A DNA stretch of 25,824 nt from JAWOHX01 sp046484975 (GTDB lineage Bacteria > Bacillota > Clostridia > DUPQ01). The position numbers and the translations under genes were made by a program. The stretch's first letter is position 1, and each line of letters begins with the position of its first letter. Below the pieces are notes generated by a model that was not told the DNA's origin, searched no databases, and was given only the letters and a program-made list of their open reading frames with translations. The stretch is taken from NCBI GenBank assembly GCA_046484975.1, contig JAWOHX010000020.1, positions 1 through 25,824 of the forward strand. The letters are read 5' to 3'. Of the stretch, positions 1-7,302 are shown piece after piece.

Positions 1-690
1 CTTCCCGGCCCGGCCCCTGTCCTTGCCCGCAATTATGTCAATCATGTCGTGGGGATTCGTTTTTCCGGTTCCGATGTCCACCAGCGTCCCGGCAATGATC
101 CTCACCATATTGTACAGGAATCCGTTCCCCTTGATGTCAAAGGATACGATGTCCCCTTCCATTTCCACAAAAGCCTCATAAACCGTCCGCACCGTCTCCC
201 CGATCCGGCTTCCCGAAGCCATGAAGCATCTGAAATCATGGGTGCCCACCAGATAGCTGCAGGCCGTTGCCATGGATTTTATGTCCAGCCTGCCGGACAC
301 GAATCCCGCTCTGTTGCACATCAAGGCAGGCCGTACTTCCCGGTTCACCAGGATATAGCGATAATGTTTTCCAGTGGCGGAAAACCTTGCATGGAATGCC
401 TTCGGAACCTCGCAGGAATCGATGACAGAGATATCGTCCGGCAGCAGACTGTTCAATGCCAGGTGGAACTTCCGGGGCGGTACTGTGCTGCCCGTATGGA
501 AATTGGCCACCTGTCCCAGGGCATGCACCCCGGCATCCGTCCTTCCTGACCCATGGACACTGATTGTCTCTCCAGTTATTTTCCCCAGCGCTTTTTCCAG
601 GACCTCCTGTATCGAGGACCTGTTTTCCTGCCTTTGCCAGCCACAGTACCTGCTGCCGTCATATTCAATCGTCAGCCTGATGTTCTTCAT
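1..690 (-). CDS. truA: tRNA pseudouridine(38-40) synthase TruA, 3' end cut by window edge
   Basis: TruA converts uridines 38-40 of the tRNA anticodon arm to pseudouridine in the cytoplasm. The 230 codons present begin MKNIRLTIEYDGSRYCGWQ and carry the diagnostic GSGRTDAGVHALGQ segment with the catalytic Asp. Further on are HARFSA and YLVGTHDF-type family segments, and the last visible residues are GKDRGRAGK. The family usually continues about 15-20 residues to a GLYLV-type end, so the C-terminus lies outside the window. The ATG overlaps the stop of the upstream ROK-like gene as ATGA. There is only a weak purine stretch (GGAA) in front, so translation probably depends on coupling to that gene. 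In most Firmicutes truA follows ecfT directly; here four genes intervene. Confidence 0.96.
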   Translation of the reverse strand, partial: MKNIRLTIEYDGSRYCGWQRQENRSSIQEVLEKALGKITGETISVHGSGRTDAGVHALGQVANFHTGSTVPPRKFHLALNSLLPDDISVIDSCEVPKAFHARFSATGKHYRYILVNREVRPALMCNRAGFVSGRLDIKSMATACSYLVGTHDFRCFMASGSRIGETVRTVYEAFVEMEGDIVSFDIKGNGFLYNMVRIIAGTLVDIGTGKTNPHDMIDIIAGKDRGRAGK

Positions 691-2519
691 TGTTCCAAAA
701 GCCCCTGGTTGGCGTAATAGATGGCTCCCACTGCCTGGGCGAACTGGGCCACTGTGTAGTGTTTGTCAGCCTCAAGCTGCTTCATCAGGGAGGTGTTGGC
801 CATGCTGCCATCCGCAATTTCCAGCATGATGTCAGGCTTTATGCTTCTCGCGCCTTCCACAATGAGGTCATAGCAGGTTTTGGTCTTCACAAGCCTTCCG
901 AACAAAGTCCTTTCCTTGCATGCAGGTTCCAACAGGTATTCGGTTTCCAACCAGGTGATTGCCATGTAGACACCAATCTCGCGGAATATCCCGTGCACGG
1001 AATCATCCTGTTCCCTGTCCGGCAGGGACATCAGGTGCTCCAGGAAACCCTTCCTCATGTCCTTTGGTTCTGTGGGGACATGGAGCACCCTTCTTCCATC
1101 CACTTCCTTTACATGGACAAATCCCTTGTCCAATATCTCCTGGTACAGGTCCGGCCTCTTTTTGCCAAACACCTGCATGGCCATCCGGAAGACCCCTCCC
1201 TGGCTTGTATAACGCTGCAATGTGCCGGACAGGCCCGTATTCACGTTGTTGATGCTTCTCACGTCCTCCGCCGGGTGCTCCTTCTCCACGAAATTGCCCA
1301 GGTCGATGATCATGTTATAGCATTCCAGTGGCATTTCCGGGACCCTTCCCTCCGCATCCACCCAACCCGTTCCAATCTCCGTTCCCAGGCTGTGGGCAAA
1401 GACCCCGTCCCTGACCTTCCCGGGATTGACGACAGTAAGCTCCACGGCTGCGGTATATGCGGACATGGGTCCGTCATTGGTGATTTTAACGGCTGCATTC
1501 TCTTTGCAGAGCTCCTTCAGCCTGCAGTCGAGATCGGTGATCTTAGCAAACTCCCGTTCATAGTCGATGGCTTCATTGCGCTTCATTCCCCGGGTCTTGG
1601 TGGTTTCCCCGCCCACAATCTTGTCCCGGACCACCACATCGGGAAAGGACACTCCTATGGCATCCGGCCGGATGCAAAAATCCTTCAGGATGTTTTCAGC
1701 CATGGTCACGGTTTCCCTGATCTGTGAAATGGATGCTTCCTTGTCCATGGCTTTTTCCATCATGGCTTTCATTTCCGGATTGGAAAGCCCGGGGGCTTTC
1801 CTGAAGGAGGCATATGCGACAACCAATCGTGTCAGGTCAAGTATGGGGTCCACCAACTGGCAGGCTGTGGCAAAGGCCGCTGGATTCCAGTCATATTCCT
1901 TGAAGCAGGAGATCAAACCGTCCACCGATATGGCAACCTTGATATCCGTGCCCCCGATGTCGATTCCGCAGATGGTTTTCCCCTCCAGTTTTCCCGCAAC
2001 CTGTCGTAATATGTCCGAATGGGTTGCCCTCACCTTCTCCCGGTACGGGACCACAGGCCTTTCCGAGTCATCCCTGATGACCAGCTCAAACCTGCTTTCC
2101 TGCCCATGGATGGCTTTGACCATCCTGTCTATGACATTGATGCAATTCCCGTAATGTGTCCTTTCCGACAAAGGAAGCCCGATGCAGAACCCCGGGGAAA
2201 TCCCTCCGACGATCTCCTGCAACAACCTGTCCCCGGTGTCGATATATGCCGTGAGTTTCATTCCCCCAATGGCGGAAAGGATATTGTAGACCTCTGCCAT
2301 CACATAGGACTTCAGGAATTTTGTTTCTTCTTGATCCAGGACATTCCCGCCGGGGATTGCAATTTCAAAATACCGTTTCTCGCCCGGCTGTATCAGATCC
2401 AGTTCCAGCAACAGGGTCTTTTTGTCCGCAGCCTTTCCGAAATCAGCCCGTACATGAGTTATATAAAGGTTCTCACCGTTTTTCGCTCTCCCGATCATTG
2501 CTTCCAACACTTCTCTCAT
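687..2519 (-). CDS. Large ROK-like (ASKHA superfamily) protein with unknown N-terminal domain
   Basis: The product has 610 residues. Residues 1 to about 180 match no domain I recognise. A sugar-kinase-like ATPase core follows: GIDIGGTDIK at 185-194 (phosphate-1 loop), a SFPD segment near 291, NDGPMSAYTAAVE at 348-360 (catalytic-Asp region of ROK kinases), and SLGTEIGTGW at 377-386 (phosphate-2 loop). The Cys-rich zinc motif of ordinary ROK kinases is missing, and the protein is about twice the usual ROK length. A sugar or sugar-acid kinase is the obvious guess, but the substrate is unknown. The ATG overlaps the preceding kinase stop as ATGA. AGGAGG abuts this ATG with no spacer, so the GTG at codon 4 (position 2510, 9 nt from AGGAGG) may be the real start. 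The stop overlaps the truA start in the same way. Confidence 0.85.
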   Translation of the reverse strand: MREVLEAMIGRAKNGENLYITHVRADFGKAADKKTLLLELDLIQPGEKRYFEIAIPGGNVLDQEETKFLKSYVMAEVYNILSAIGGMKLTAYIDTGDRLLQEIVGGISPGFCIGLPLSERTHYGNCINVIDRMVKAIHGQESRFELVIRDDSERPVVPYREKVRATHSDILRQVAGKLEGKTICGIDIGGTDIKVAISVDGLISCFKEYDWNPAAFATACQLVDPILDLTRLVVAYASFRKAPGLSNPEMKAMMEKAMDKEASISQIRETVTMAENILKDFCIRPDAIGVSFPDVVVRDKIVGGETTKTRGMKRNEAIDYEREFAKITDLDCRLKELCKENAAVKITNDGPMSAYTAAVELTVVNPGKVRDGVFAHSLGTEIGTGWVDAEGRVPEMPLECYNMIIDLGNFVEKEHPAEDVRSINNVNTGLSGTLQRYTSQGGVFRMAMQVFGKKRPDLYQEILDKGFVHVKEVDGRRVLHVPTEPKDMRKGFLEHLMSLPDREQDDSVHGIFREIGVYMAITWLETEYLLEPACKERTLFGRLVKTKTCYDLIVEGARSIKPDIMLEIADGSMANTSLMKQLEADKHYTVAQFAQAVGAIYYANQGLLEQ

Positions 2520-3475
2520 CCTCCTGCATTGATTTTTCCCAGCATGGCGGCGCCCACCATGCCTGCTTCATTCCCCATCAGCGCCTTTACCACCCTCGGG
2601 TTGTCCACCTCATGGCAGAATGCTTTGTCCAGGACCGCCTCCCGAAGGGGTCTCATCAGGTTCTCCCCCTCCCGGCTGACGCCTCCCCCGATGACAATCA
2701 TCTCGGGATACAGGATGTTGATGATGTTGACAATCCCGTCCGAGAGGTAGTCGATGTATTGCCGGACCACCCGGTCCGCTGTCGCATCCCGTTGCCGTTG
2801 GGCGATGAAGGCGGTTTTCGCGCTCACCCTGGACATATCCCCCCCTGCCAAGTCGTTCATCAGGGACTCAGGGTATTGCTGAATTGCCTCAATGGTTTGC
2901 CGGACCAGACCCGTGGCGGATGCATATTGCTCAAAGCACCCCAACCGTCCGCAGGTGCATAAAGTCCCCTGGTTCACGATGACCATGTGTCCCAGCTCTG
3001 AACCCGCGCCATTGAATCCGCTGTATATTTTCCTGTTCAGCACGATGCCTCCGCCCACTCCTGTACCCAGGGTCAGCAGCACGCTGTCCTTGCATTCCCT
3101 TGATGCCCCGGACACGCTTTCCGCCAATGCAGCGCAGTTGGCGTCATTTTCCAGATGAACCGGCAGATTGAAATGTTCCTGCAGTTTTTTCCGTATGGGG
3201 ACATTGTGGAAATCCAGGTTCGTGGCGAATATCAAAATCCCGTTTTTGTCGTCGGAAGGGCCGGGGGAGCCCACCCCTATGCTGTGGATGTCTTTTTCCT
3301 GCAGGCCGGCCTGATCCATGAGGTCCCTGCACAATGCAGCCATATCCTCCAGGACACGTTCATGGCCTTCTTCCTTCCGTGTGGGAATCTTGCCGTCCAC
3401 AAGGATCCTTGCGGAATCATCCACGATGCCCGCTTTGATGCTGGTCCCTCCCAGGTCCACTCCGATGTAGTGCAT
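2516..3475 (-). CDS. ROK family sugar kinase (glucokinase-like)
   Basis: A 319-residue cytoplasmic kinase expected to phosphorylate glucose or a related hexose with ATP. DLGGTSIK at residues 7-14 is the phosphate-1 loop, ENDANCAA at 109-116 contains the likely catalytic Asp111, and LGTGVGGG at 136-143 is the phosphate-2 loop. The zinc site of ROK kinases is intact: His163 (ELGHM) with Cys173, Cys175 and Cys180 in CTCGRLGCFEQ. There is no N-terminal helix-turn-helix, so it is a kinase and not a NagC/XylR-type repressor. The reading frame stays open far upstream into the neighbouring gene, but the ATG chosen here starts right at the conserved core and has AGGAGG in front. It lies 13 nt after the preceding UroD-like gene. 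Specificity (glucose, N-acetylmannosamine, allose or other) cannot be read from sequence. Confidence 0.93.
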   Translation of the reverse strand: MHYIGVDLGGTSIKAGIVDDSARILVDGKIPTRKEEGHERVLEDMAALCRDLMDQAGLQEKDIHSIGVGSPGPSDDKNGILIFATNLDFHNVPIRKKLQEHFNLPVHLENDANCAALAESVSGASRECKDSVLLTLGTGVGGGIVLNRKIYSGFNGAGSELGHMVIVNQGTLCTCGRLGCFEQYASATGLVRQTIEAIQQYPESLMNDLAGGDMSRVSAKTAFIAQRQRDATADRVVRQYIDYLSDGIVNIINILYPEMIVIGGGVSREGENLMRPLREAVLDKAFCHEVDNPRVVKALMGNEAGMVGAAMLGKINAGG

Positions 3476-3488
3476 GGAGTCCCTCCTG

Positions 3489-4493
3489 TCATACCACCTT
3501 ATTCCAGGTATCGAATACTTTGAAGACATTCTCAACCCGGGCACCGGGACCGAACTCACACTGGGCAAAACAGCCCCCGTTATGCCACAGCGTATTCTTG
3601 AAGGCCCTGACGGCCTCCTCCACCTGGGCAGGTGTCCCTTCCGGAAGAATGTGCTGCCTGTCAATCTCTCCCCAGAAAGTGATCTGTCCCTTGTATTTCT
3701 CCAGTTGATCCAGCCCCATGCAGAAGACCTGGGAATTGAGAGCATCCACCCCGATTTCAATCAGGTGGGGATAGATTTTCAGGATGTTTCCGTCACTGTG
3801 CATGAAGATTTTTTTATTGTAGGCCTTTGCGATATCACAGAAGCTCCTGTACATGGGCTTGAAAATCTCCAACCATGTCCCAGGGTTGATGAGAAGGTTG
3901 TTCTGGGCTCCCCAGTCATCCATGAACATCAGGGCATCAACATCCGTCTGCGCCCATGTCTCCATGATCTTCAATTCAAAATCATGCATTTTTTTGATGA
4001 ATTCCAAAAGGCCGTCGGGTTTGAGGACCAGGTCCATGTACAGGTTCTCGCTTCCACGGATGAACTGCAGCCTTTCAAAGGGCCTTGCACAGTAACCAGA
4101 GAAGATGAACTTGTCCGTGTCCTTGCAGAATGCGTTGACCTTCTCCTTGTCCACTTCCAGGAATTCCCGGGGGAAATAGACGTTGTCGGCATCCTCCCAC
4201 TCCTCATCGCAGACCAGCGGATTTTTCACTTCCCCCTGCACGCCCCGCTGGATGTTCTCGAACACACAGCCCCAAGCATCGGTATATTCGCCGATCTCAT
4301 ACATTTCACCTTTTTCGACGGCACTCTTTTTGGTGAAGCCCCCTGCATTCCTGACATCCTGCTCAAAGGTGTCTGTCAGCTTGTTCACCTCATCCTTGTA
4401 GTTCATTCTGGCCCATGGCAGAATCCAGATGTCTCTCGGGGCCCTTTCCGGATTGTCGAATTCCAGCGTCTGATATACGAGTTTTCTTCCCAT
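3489..4493 (-). CDS. Uroporphyrinogen decarboxylase-like protein (methyltransferase superfamily), short form
   Basis: A 334-residue TIM-barrel protein of the URO-D family (Pfam URO-D group, which includes MtaA/CmuA-type methyltransferases). Visible family segments are MDDWG at residues 191-195, HSDG at 232-235 ahead of a strand/helix ending GVDALNSQV, WGEID at 274-278, and a C-terminal GGCFAQC with Cys308 and Cys312. It is not a convincing heme-pathway HemE, since no heme genes are near and the HemE N-terminal signature is not evident. The His-x-Cys zinc pair of MtaA-type enzymes is replaced by His-Ser-Asp. The start is the internal ATG 7 nt after AGGAGG; an ATG 21 nt upstream overlaps that ribosome site and is rejected. 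A consensus promoter lies just upstream. Methyl transfer or demethylation is an inference, and the substrate is unknown. Confidence 0.88.
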   Translation of the reverse strand: MGRKLVYQTLEFDNPERAPRDIWILPWARMNYKDEVNKLTDTFEQDVRNAGGFTKKSAVEKGEMYEIGEYTDAWGCVFENIQRGVQGEVKNPLVCDEEWEDADNVYFPREFLEVDKEKVNAFCKDTDKFIFSGYCARPFERLQFIRGSENLYMDLVLKPDGLLEFIKKMHDFELKIMETWAQTDVDALMFMDDWGAQNNLLINPGTWLEIFKPMYRSFCDIAKAYNKKIFMHSDGNILKIYPHLIEIGVDALNSQVFCMGLDQLEKYKGQITFWGEIDRQHILPEGTPAQVEEAVRAFKNTLWHNGGCFAQCEFGPGARVENVFKVFDTWNKVV

Positions 4494-4522
4494 GTCGCAT
4501 CCTCCTGAATTCATTAAATCTC

Positions 4523-4551
4523 ATTATATTGACCGGTCCGATTGCTGTCAA
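4523..4551 (-). promoter_or_regulatory. Consensus sigma-A promoter ahead of the short UroD-like gene
   Basis: On the minus strand TTGACA (4551-4546) is followed, after exactly 17 nt, by TATAAT (4528-4523). Both hexamers match the consensus perfectly. The predicted start site near 4516 gives a leader of about 23 nt containing AGGAGG. A 6-bp inverted repeat, ATTGAC (4552-4547) and GTCAAT (4533-4528), overlaps the -35 box and abuts the -10 box, and the spacer contains the palindrome GACCGGTC. This arrangement would suit a repressor operator. The promoter would drive the short UroD gene, both ROK genes and truA. Confidence 0.8.
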
Positions 4552-4554
4552 TGT

Positions 4555-5640
4555 CTACTCCCATTCCTCCCGGGCTTTATCCCGTAGTTCCAGGGCGTCA
4601 CGCATGTCCATTTCCGGATAGACCAGGTACAGCCCCCTGGTTCCGTATCGCCTGACCAGGTTGTCAGACTTCTCGAACCATCTTGCCGTTGACCCGTCTC
4701 CGATATGGGTCCACAATCCTTTCCCTGCCTCGAAGACCTTGTCGTACAGTGGATACCATTTCTCATCCCCTCCATCCGGCTGGCATGATCCATAGGTCCA
4801 CTGGAGAATATCAAGTCCGTTGATTTCCATCAATGCATCGATGTGCCTGGCGGCATCGGGTCCGTCAAGGTGGAACATGGAATTGTCCAGCTTCTCGCAT
4901 TGGGCCGCAAGAGACGGCACCACGAATTCCCGGAACTGGTCAGGGGATATCAGGGCGTTGAAATCGCACTGTATTTTTGCGGTCCTGCCCTTTCCCCAGA
5001 TGCCAAAGGAAGTATAGCTGCTTGCCCCCTCCCCATCCTTGACCAGGTCATAAATCCGGTCATAGTACTGGAAATACAGGTCGTCAATCTGGCGGATGTA
5101 TTTTTTCACCATCCCGGGGTGGTCCATCATATCCAGAATCAAGGCCTGGGGGCCTCTCATGGCGGCCAGGATGTCCATACTTTCGATGATGTCCGGGATG
5201 TTGACATAGAACTCCCCACCCGCCAGTTCCACTGCTTTTCTCAGGAGTTCCCGATGCCTGACCCACCAGGGATTGTCCTCATCATAGGTCAGGTCCCTGA
5301 ACGCAAGGATGTCATGTATGCATTCCTTGTACCACACGGTATTCCATGCGAACAGGGGCTCCGATCCCAGGTACACCGCCAGGGACCCTGGGCCGATGTT
5401 GATGTCCAGGGCCGGGAATGCCTCTGCCATGAACATCGTGGTCCGGCATCCGGCCTTGAATCTCTCCAGAAGATAGTCCAGGTCCATGTGATATTTTTCC
5501 GGGGTGTCCGGCTTTTCCACAGGAATGTCCAAAGCCGCTTTTTTTCCACAGATGCGCATCAAGGGCCTTCCCGTGTTTTCTCTGGCCCACCAGGCTGTGA
5601 ATTTTTCCTTAGCCTGTTCCCAGTCCGGTGTATTGATCAT
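4555..5640 (-). CDS. Uroporphyrinogen decarboxylase-like protein, HLDG type
   Basis: A 361-residue member of the URO-D / cobalamin-independent methionine-synthase-like superfamily, paralogous to its downstream neighbour but quite divergent. The best landmark is FHLDGPDAARHIDALMEI at about residues 256-273, followed by GLDILQWTYG. The His-x-Asp-Gly there corresponds to HSDG in the neighbour. Other features are a Trp/Tyr-rich N-terminal third, NIPDIIESMDILAAMRG near 148-163, and GIWGKGRTAKIQCDF near 213-227. There is no signal peptide or membrane segment. The start chosen is the ATG 6 nt after AGGAGG; an ATG two codons earlier touches that site. It begins 13 nt after the ecfT stop, so it can be transcribed with the transporter genes. 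Enzymatic activity and substrate are unknown. Confidence 0.87.
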   Translation of the reverse strand: MINTPDWEQAKEKFTAWWARENTGRPLMRICGKKAALDIPVEKPDTPEKYHMDLDYLLERFKAGCRTTMFMAEAFPALDINIGPGSLAVYLGSEPLFAWNTVWYKECIHDILAFRDLTYDEDNPWWVRHRELLRKAVELAGGEFYVNIPDIIESMDILAAMRGPQALILDMMDHPGMVKKYIRQIDDLYFQYYDRIYDLVKDGEGASSYTSFGIWGKGRTAKIQCDFNALISPDQFREFVVPSLAAQCEKLDNSMFHLDGPDAARHIDALMEINGLDILQWTYGSCQPDGGDEKWYPLYDKVFEAGKGLWTHIGDGSTARWFEKSDNLVRRYGTRGLYLVYPEMDMRDALELRDKAREEWE

Positions 5641-5653
5641 ATGCATCCTCCTA

Positions 5654-6451
5654 TCAGATGAACTGCAGAAACAACATGCTGGCACACACCAGCAGGAATA
5701 CGATGGTGATGAACAGGTCTGTTCTTGTATATTTCAGCACCCGAAGACTGGTCCGGCCCTCGCTGCCCCTGTAGCATCTTGCTTCCATGGCAATGGCCAG
5801 GTCGTCCGCCCTTCGAAAAGCGCTGATAAAGAGTGGGATCAGTATGGGAATGAAGCTTTTGGCGCGTTCAATCATGTTCCCAGTACCGATGTCCGCACCC
5901 CTTGCTGCCTGGGCTTTGATGATCTTGTCGGTTTCATCGATTAATGTGGGAATGAACCGCAGGGCGATTGCCATCATCATGGCCATCTCATGAACCGGTA
6001 CCTTGATTTTCTTCAGGGGCTTCAACAGGCTTTCAATGGCATCCGTCAGCATGATGGGGGTTGTGGTGTAAGTCATGATGGATCCGGAAATGATGAACAT
6101 GAACACCCGTGAGGAGACAAGTCCCGCTGTCAGCAGTCCTTCCCTGGTGATGGTCAGAAACCATATTTCCAGAACTGGCGTCCCCGGTGTCAGGAAGATG
6201 TTCAGTACCACGGTGAACAGGATGATATACAGGATGGGCCGTATCCCCTTCAGCATGAACCGGTAGGAGATCCCTGACAACCTGAAAACGATAAGGATGA
6301 AGAGGAAAGCCAACAGAAGGGAGTAGAAAGAGCTGACGATAAACAACACCACCATGAACAGAAAGGTGAACATGATCTTAATCCTGGGATCCGCCTTGTG
6401 GATGATGGATTGTCCGGGCAGATACTGGCCCAGGGTGATATCCTTGATCAT
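5654..6451 (-). CDS. ecfT: ECF transporter transmembrane component EcfT
   Basis: EcfT is the membrane scaffold that couples ATP hydrolysis by EcfA1/EcfA2 to substrate-binding S components. The 265-residue sequence has hydrophobic segments at roughly residues 26-56, 72-88, 112-126, 156-168, 200-212 and 248-264. It also has the two coupling-helix Arg motifs: AQAARGAD at 180-187 and AMEARCYRG at 221-229. DPRIK near residue 21 is also typical. Its ATG overlaps the ecfA2 stop as ATGA, and GGAGG lies 6-9 nt upstream inside ecfA2. No S component is encoded in the window. This fits a group II module shared by several S proteins encoded elsewhere, so the transported vitamin or metal cannot be named. 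Confidence 0.96.
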   Translation of the reverse strand: MIKDITLGQYLPGQSIIHKADPRIKIMFTFLFMVVLFIVSSFYSLLLAFLFILIVFRLSGISYRFMLKGIRPILYIILFTVVLNIFLTPGTPVLEIWFLTITREGLLTAGLVSSRVFMFIISGSIMTYTTTPIMLTDAIESLLKPLKKIKVPVHEMAMMMAIALRFIPTLIDETDKIIKAQAARGADIGTGNMIERAKSFIPILIPLFISAFRRADDLAIAMEARCYRGSEGRTSLRVLKYTRTDLFITIVFLLVCASMLFLQFI

Positions 6452-7302
6452 GCGCCCCCTCCCATGAGCCGGAGTATTTCCCGTTCCGCCGCCTCCACCG
6501 TGTATATCCGCTCGTTCGCCCGGGGGATCTTCTTTTTCAATTCTTTCATGAATAACGTAATCTGGGGAACGGACAGTCCTATCTTGGCCAGATATTCGGC
6601 ATTGGAAAATATTTCTTCCGGCGTTCCGTCCATGACAATCCGACCCTTGTTCATGACGATGATTCTTTTTGCCACCTCCGCCACCAGTTCCATGCTGTGG
6701 GACACCAGGATCACCGTGATGTTTTGCTCCCGGTGCAATGTTTTCACCATGTGGAACAGCTCTTTGGACCCCATGGGATCCAGGCCTGCGGCCGGCTCAT
6801 CCAGGATGAGGATATCAGGCTTCAGCACGAGGATCCCTGCAATGGCGACCCTTCTCTTCTGCCCTCCCGAAATCTCGTGGGGGGATTTCTTTAGAAGGTC
6901 GCCTGATATTTCCAGCATGTCCGCTGTTTCCCTGATTCTCCGGTCCCTTTCCGGTTCCTCGACTCCATGCTTCAACAGGCCAAAGGCAATGTCCTTGTAA
7001 ACCGTCTCTTCAAAAAGCTGGTGTTCAGGATACTGGAAGACGATGCCGACCTTTTTCCGCAGGAACTTGATGTCTTTTCCCCTGGTATTGATGCCGTCCA
7101 CAATGATACTGCCTTGGTCGGGCTTGAGAAGTCCATTCAGATGCTGGATGAGGGTGGATTTTCCCGAACCGGTATGACCGATGATGGCAGCAAACTCTCC
7201 TTTTGCAATCTGCAGGGTCACGTTGGCAACCGCCTTGTTTTCCAGGGGGGAACCTTTCATATATGTATAGGATATGTCCCGGACATCAATGATGTTCTGC
7301 AA
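6448..7302 (-). CDS. ecfA2: ECF transporter ATP-binding protein EcfA2
   Basis: The second ATPase of the ECF energizing module, 284 residues. Nucleotide-binding motifs are complete: Walker A GHTGSGKST at 42-50, Q-loop Gln90 in VFQYPEHQLF, signature ISGGQKRR at 144-151, Walker B ILILDEP at 164-170 with the D-loop AAGLD, and the switch His in LVSHSM. The FQYPEHQLFE form and a C-terminal tail beyond the ABC fold are typical of EcfA2. The start is TTG, preceded by GGGGAG at a short spacing of about 4 nt, and it overlaps the ecfA1 end by 17 nt. No in-frame ATG occurs before residue 15, so TTG is the best available start. Confidence 0.95.
   Translation of the reverse strand: MQNIIDVRDISYTYMKGSPLENKAVANVTLQIAKGEFAAIIGHTGSGKSTLIQHLNGLLKPDQGSIIVDGINTRGKDIKFLRKKVGIVFQYPEHQLFEETVYKDIAFGLLKHGVEEPERDRRIRETADMLEISGDLLKKSPHEISGGQKRRVAIAGILVLKPDILILDEPAAGLDPMGSKELFHMVKTLHREQNITVILVSHSMELVAEVAKRIIVMNKGRIVMDGTPEEIFSNAEYLAKIGLSVPQITLFMKELKKKIPRANERIYTVEAAEREILRLMGGGA

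Noticed and set aside
49..2962. Several long plus-strand open frames opposite truA and the ROK genes
   Set aside because: They lie antisense to genes with clear catalytic motifs, show no family resemblance and have no ribosome sites; they arise from the codon bias of the minus-strand genes.
2516..3760. N-terminal extension of the ROK kinase by 95 codons
   Set aside because: The extension overlaps the UroD-like gene, is basic and low in conserved content; the ATG at 3475 has AGGAGG and begins at the kinase core.
3489..5640. The two UroD-like genes as hemE heme-biosynthesis genes
   Set aside because: No other heme genes are nearby, the HemE N-terminal signature is not evident, and the two paralogues are divergent and linked to sugar kinases.
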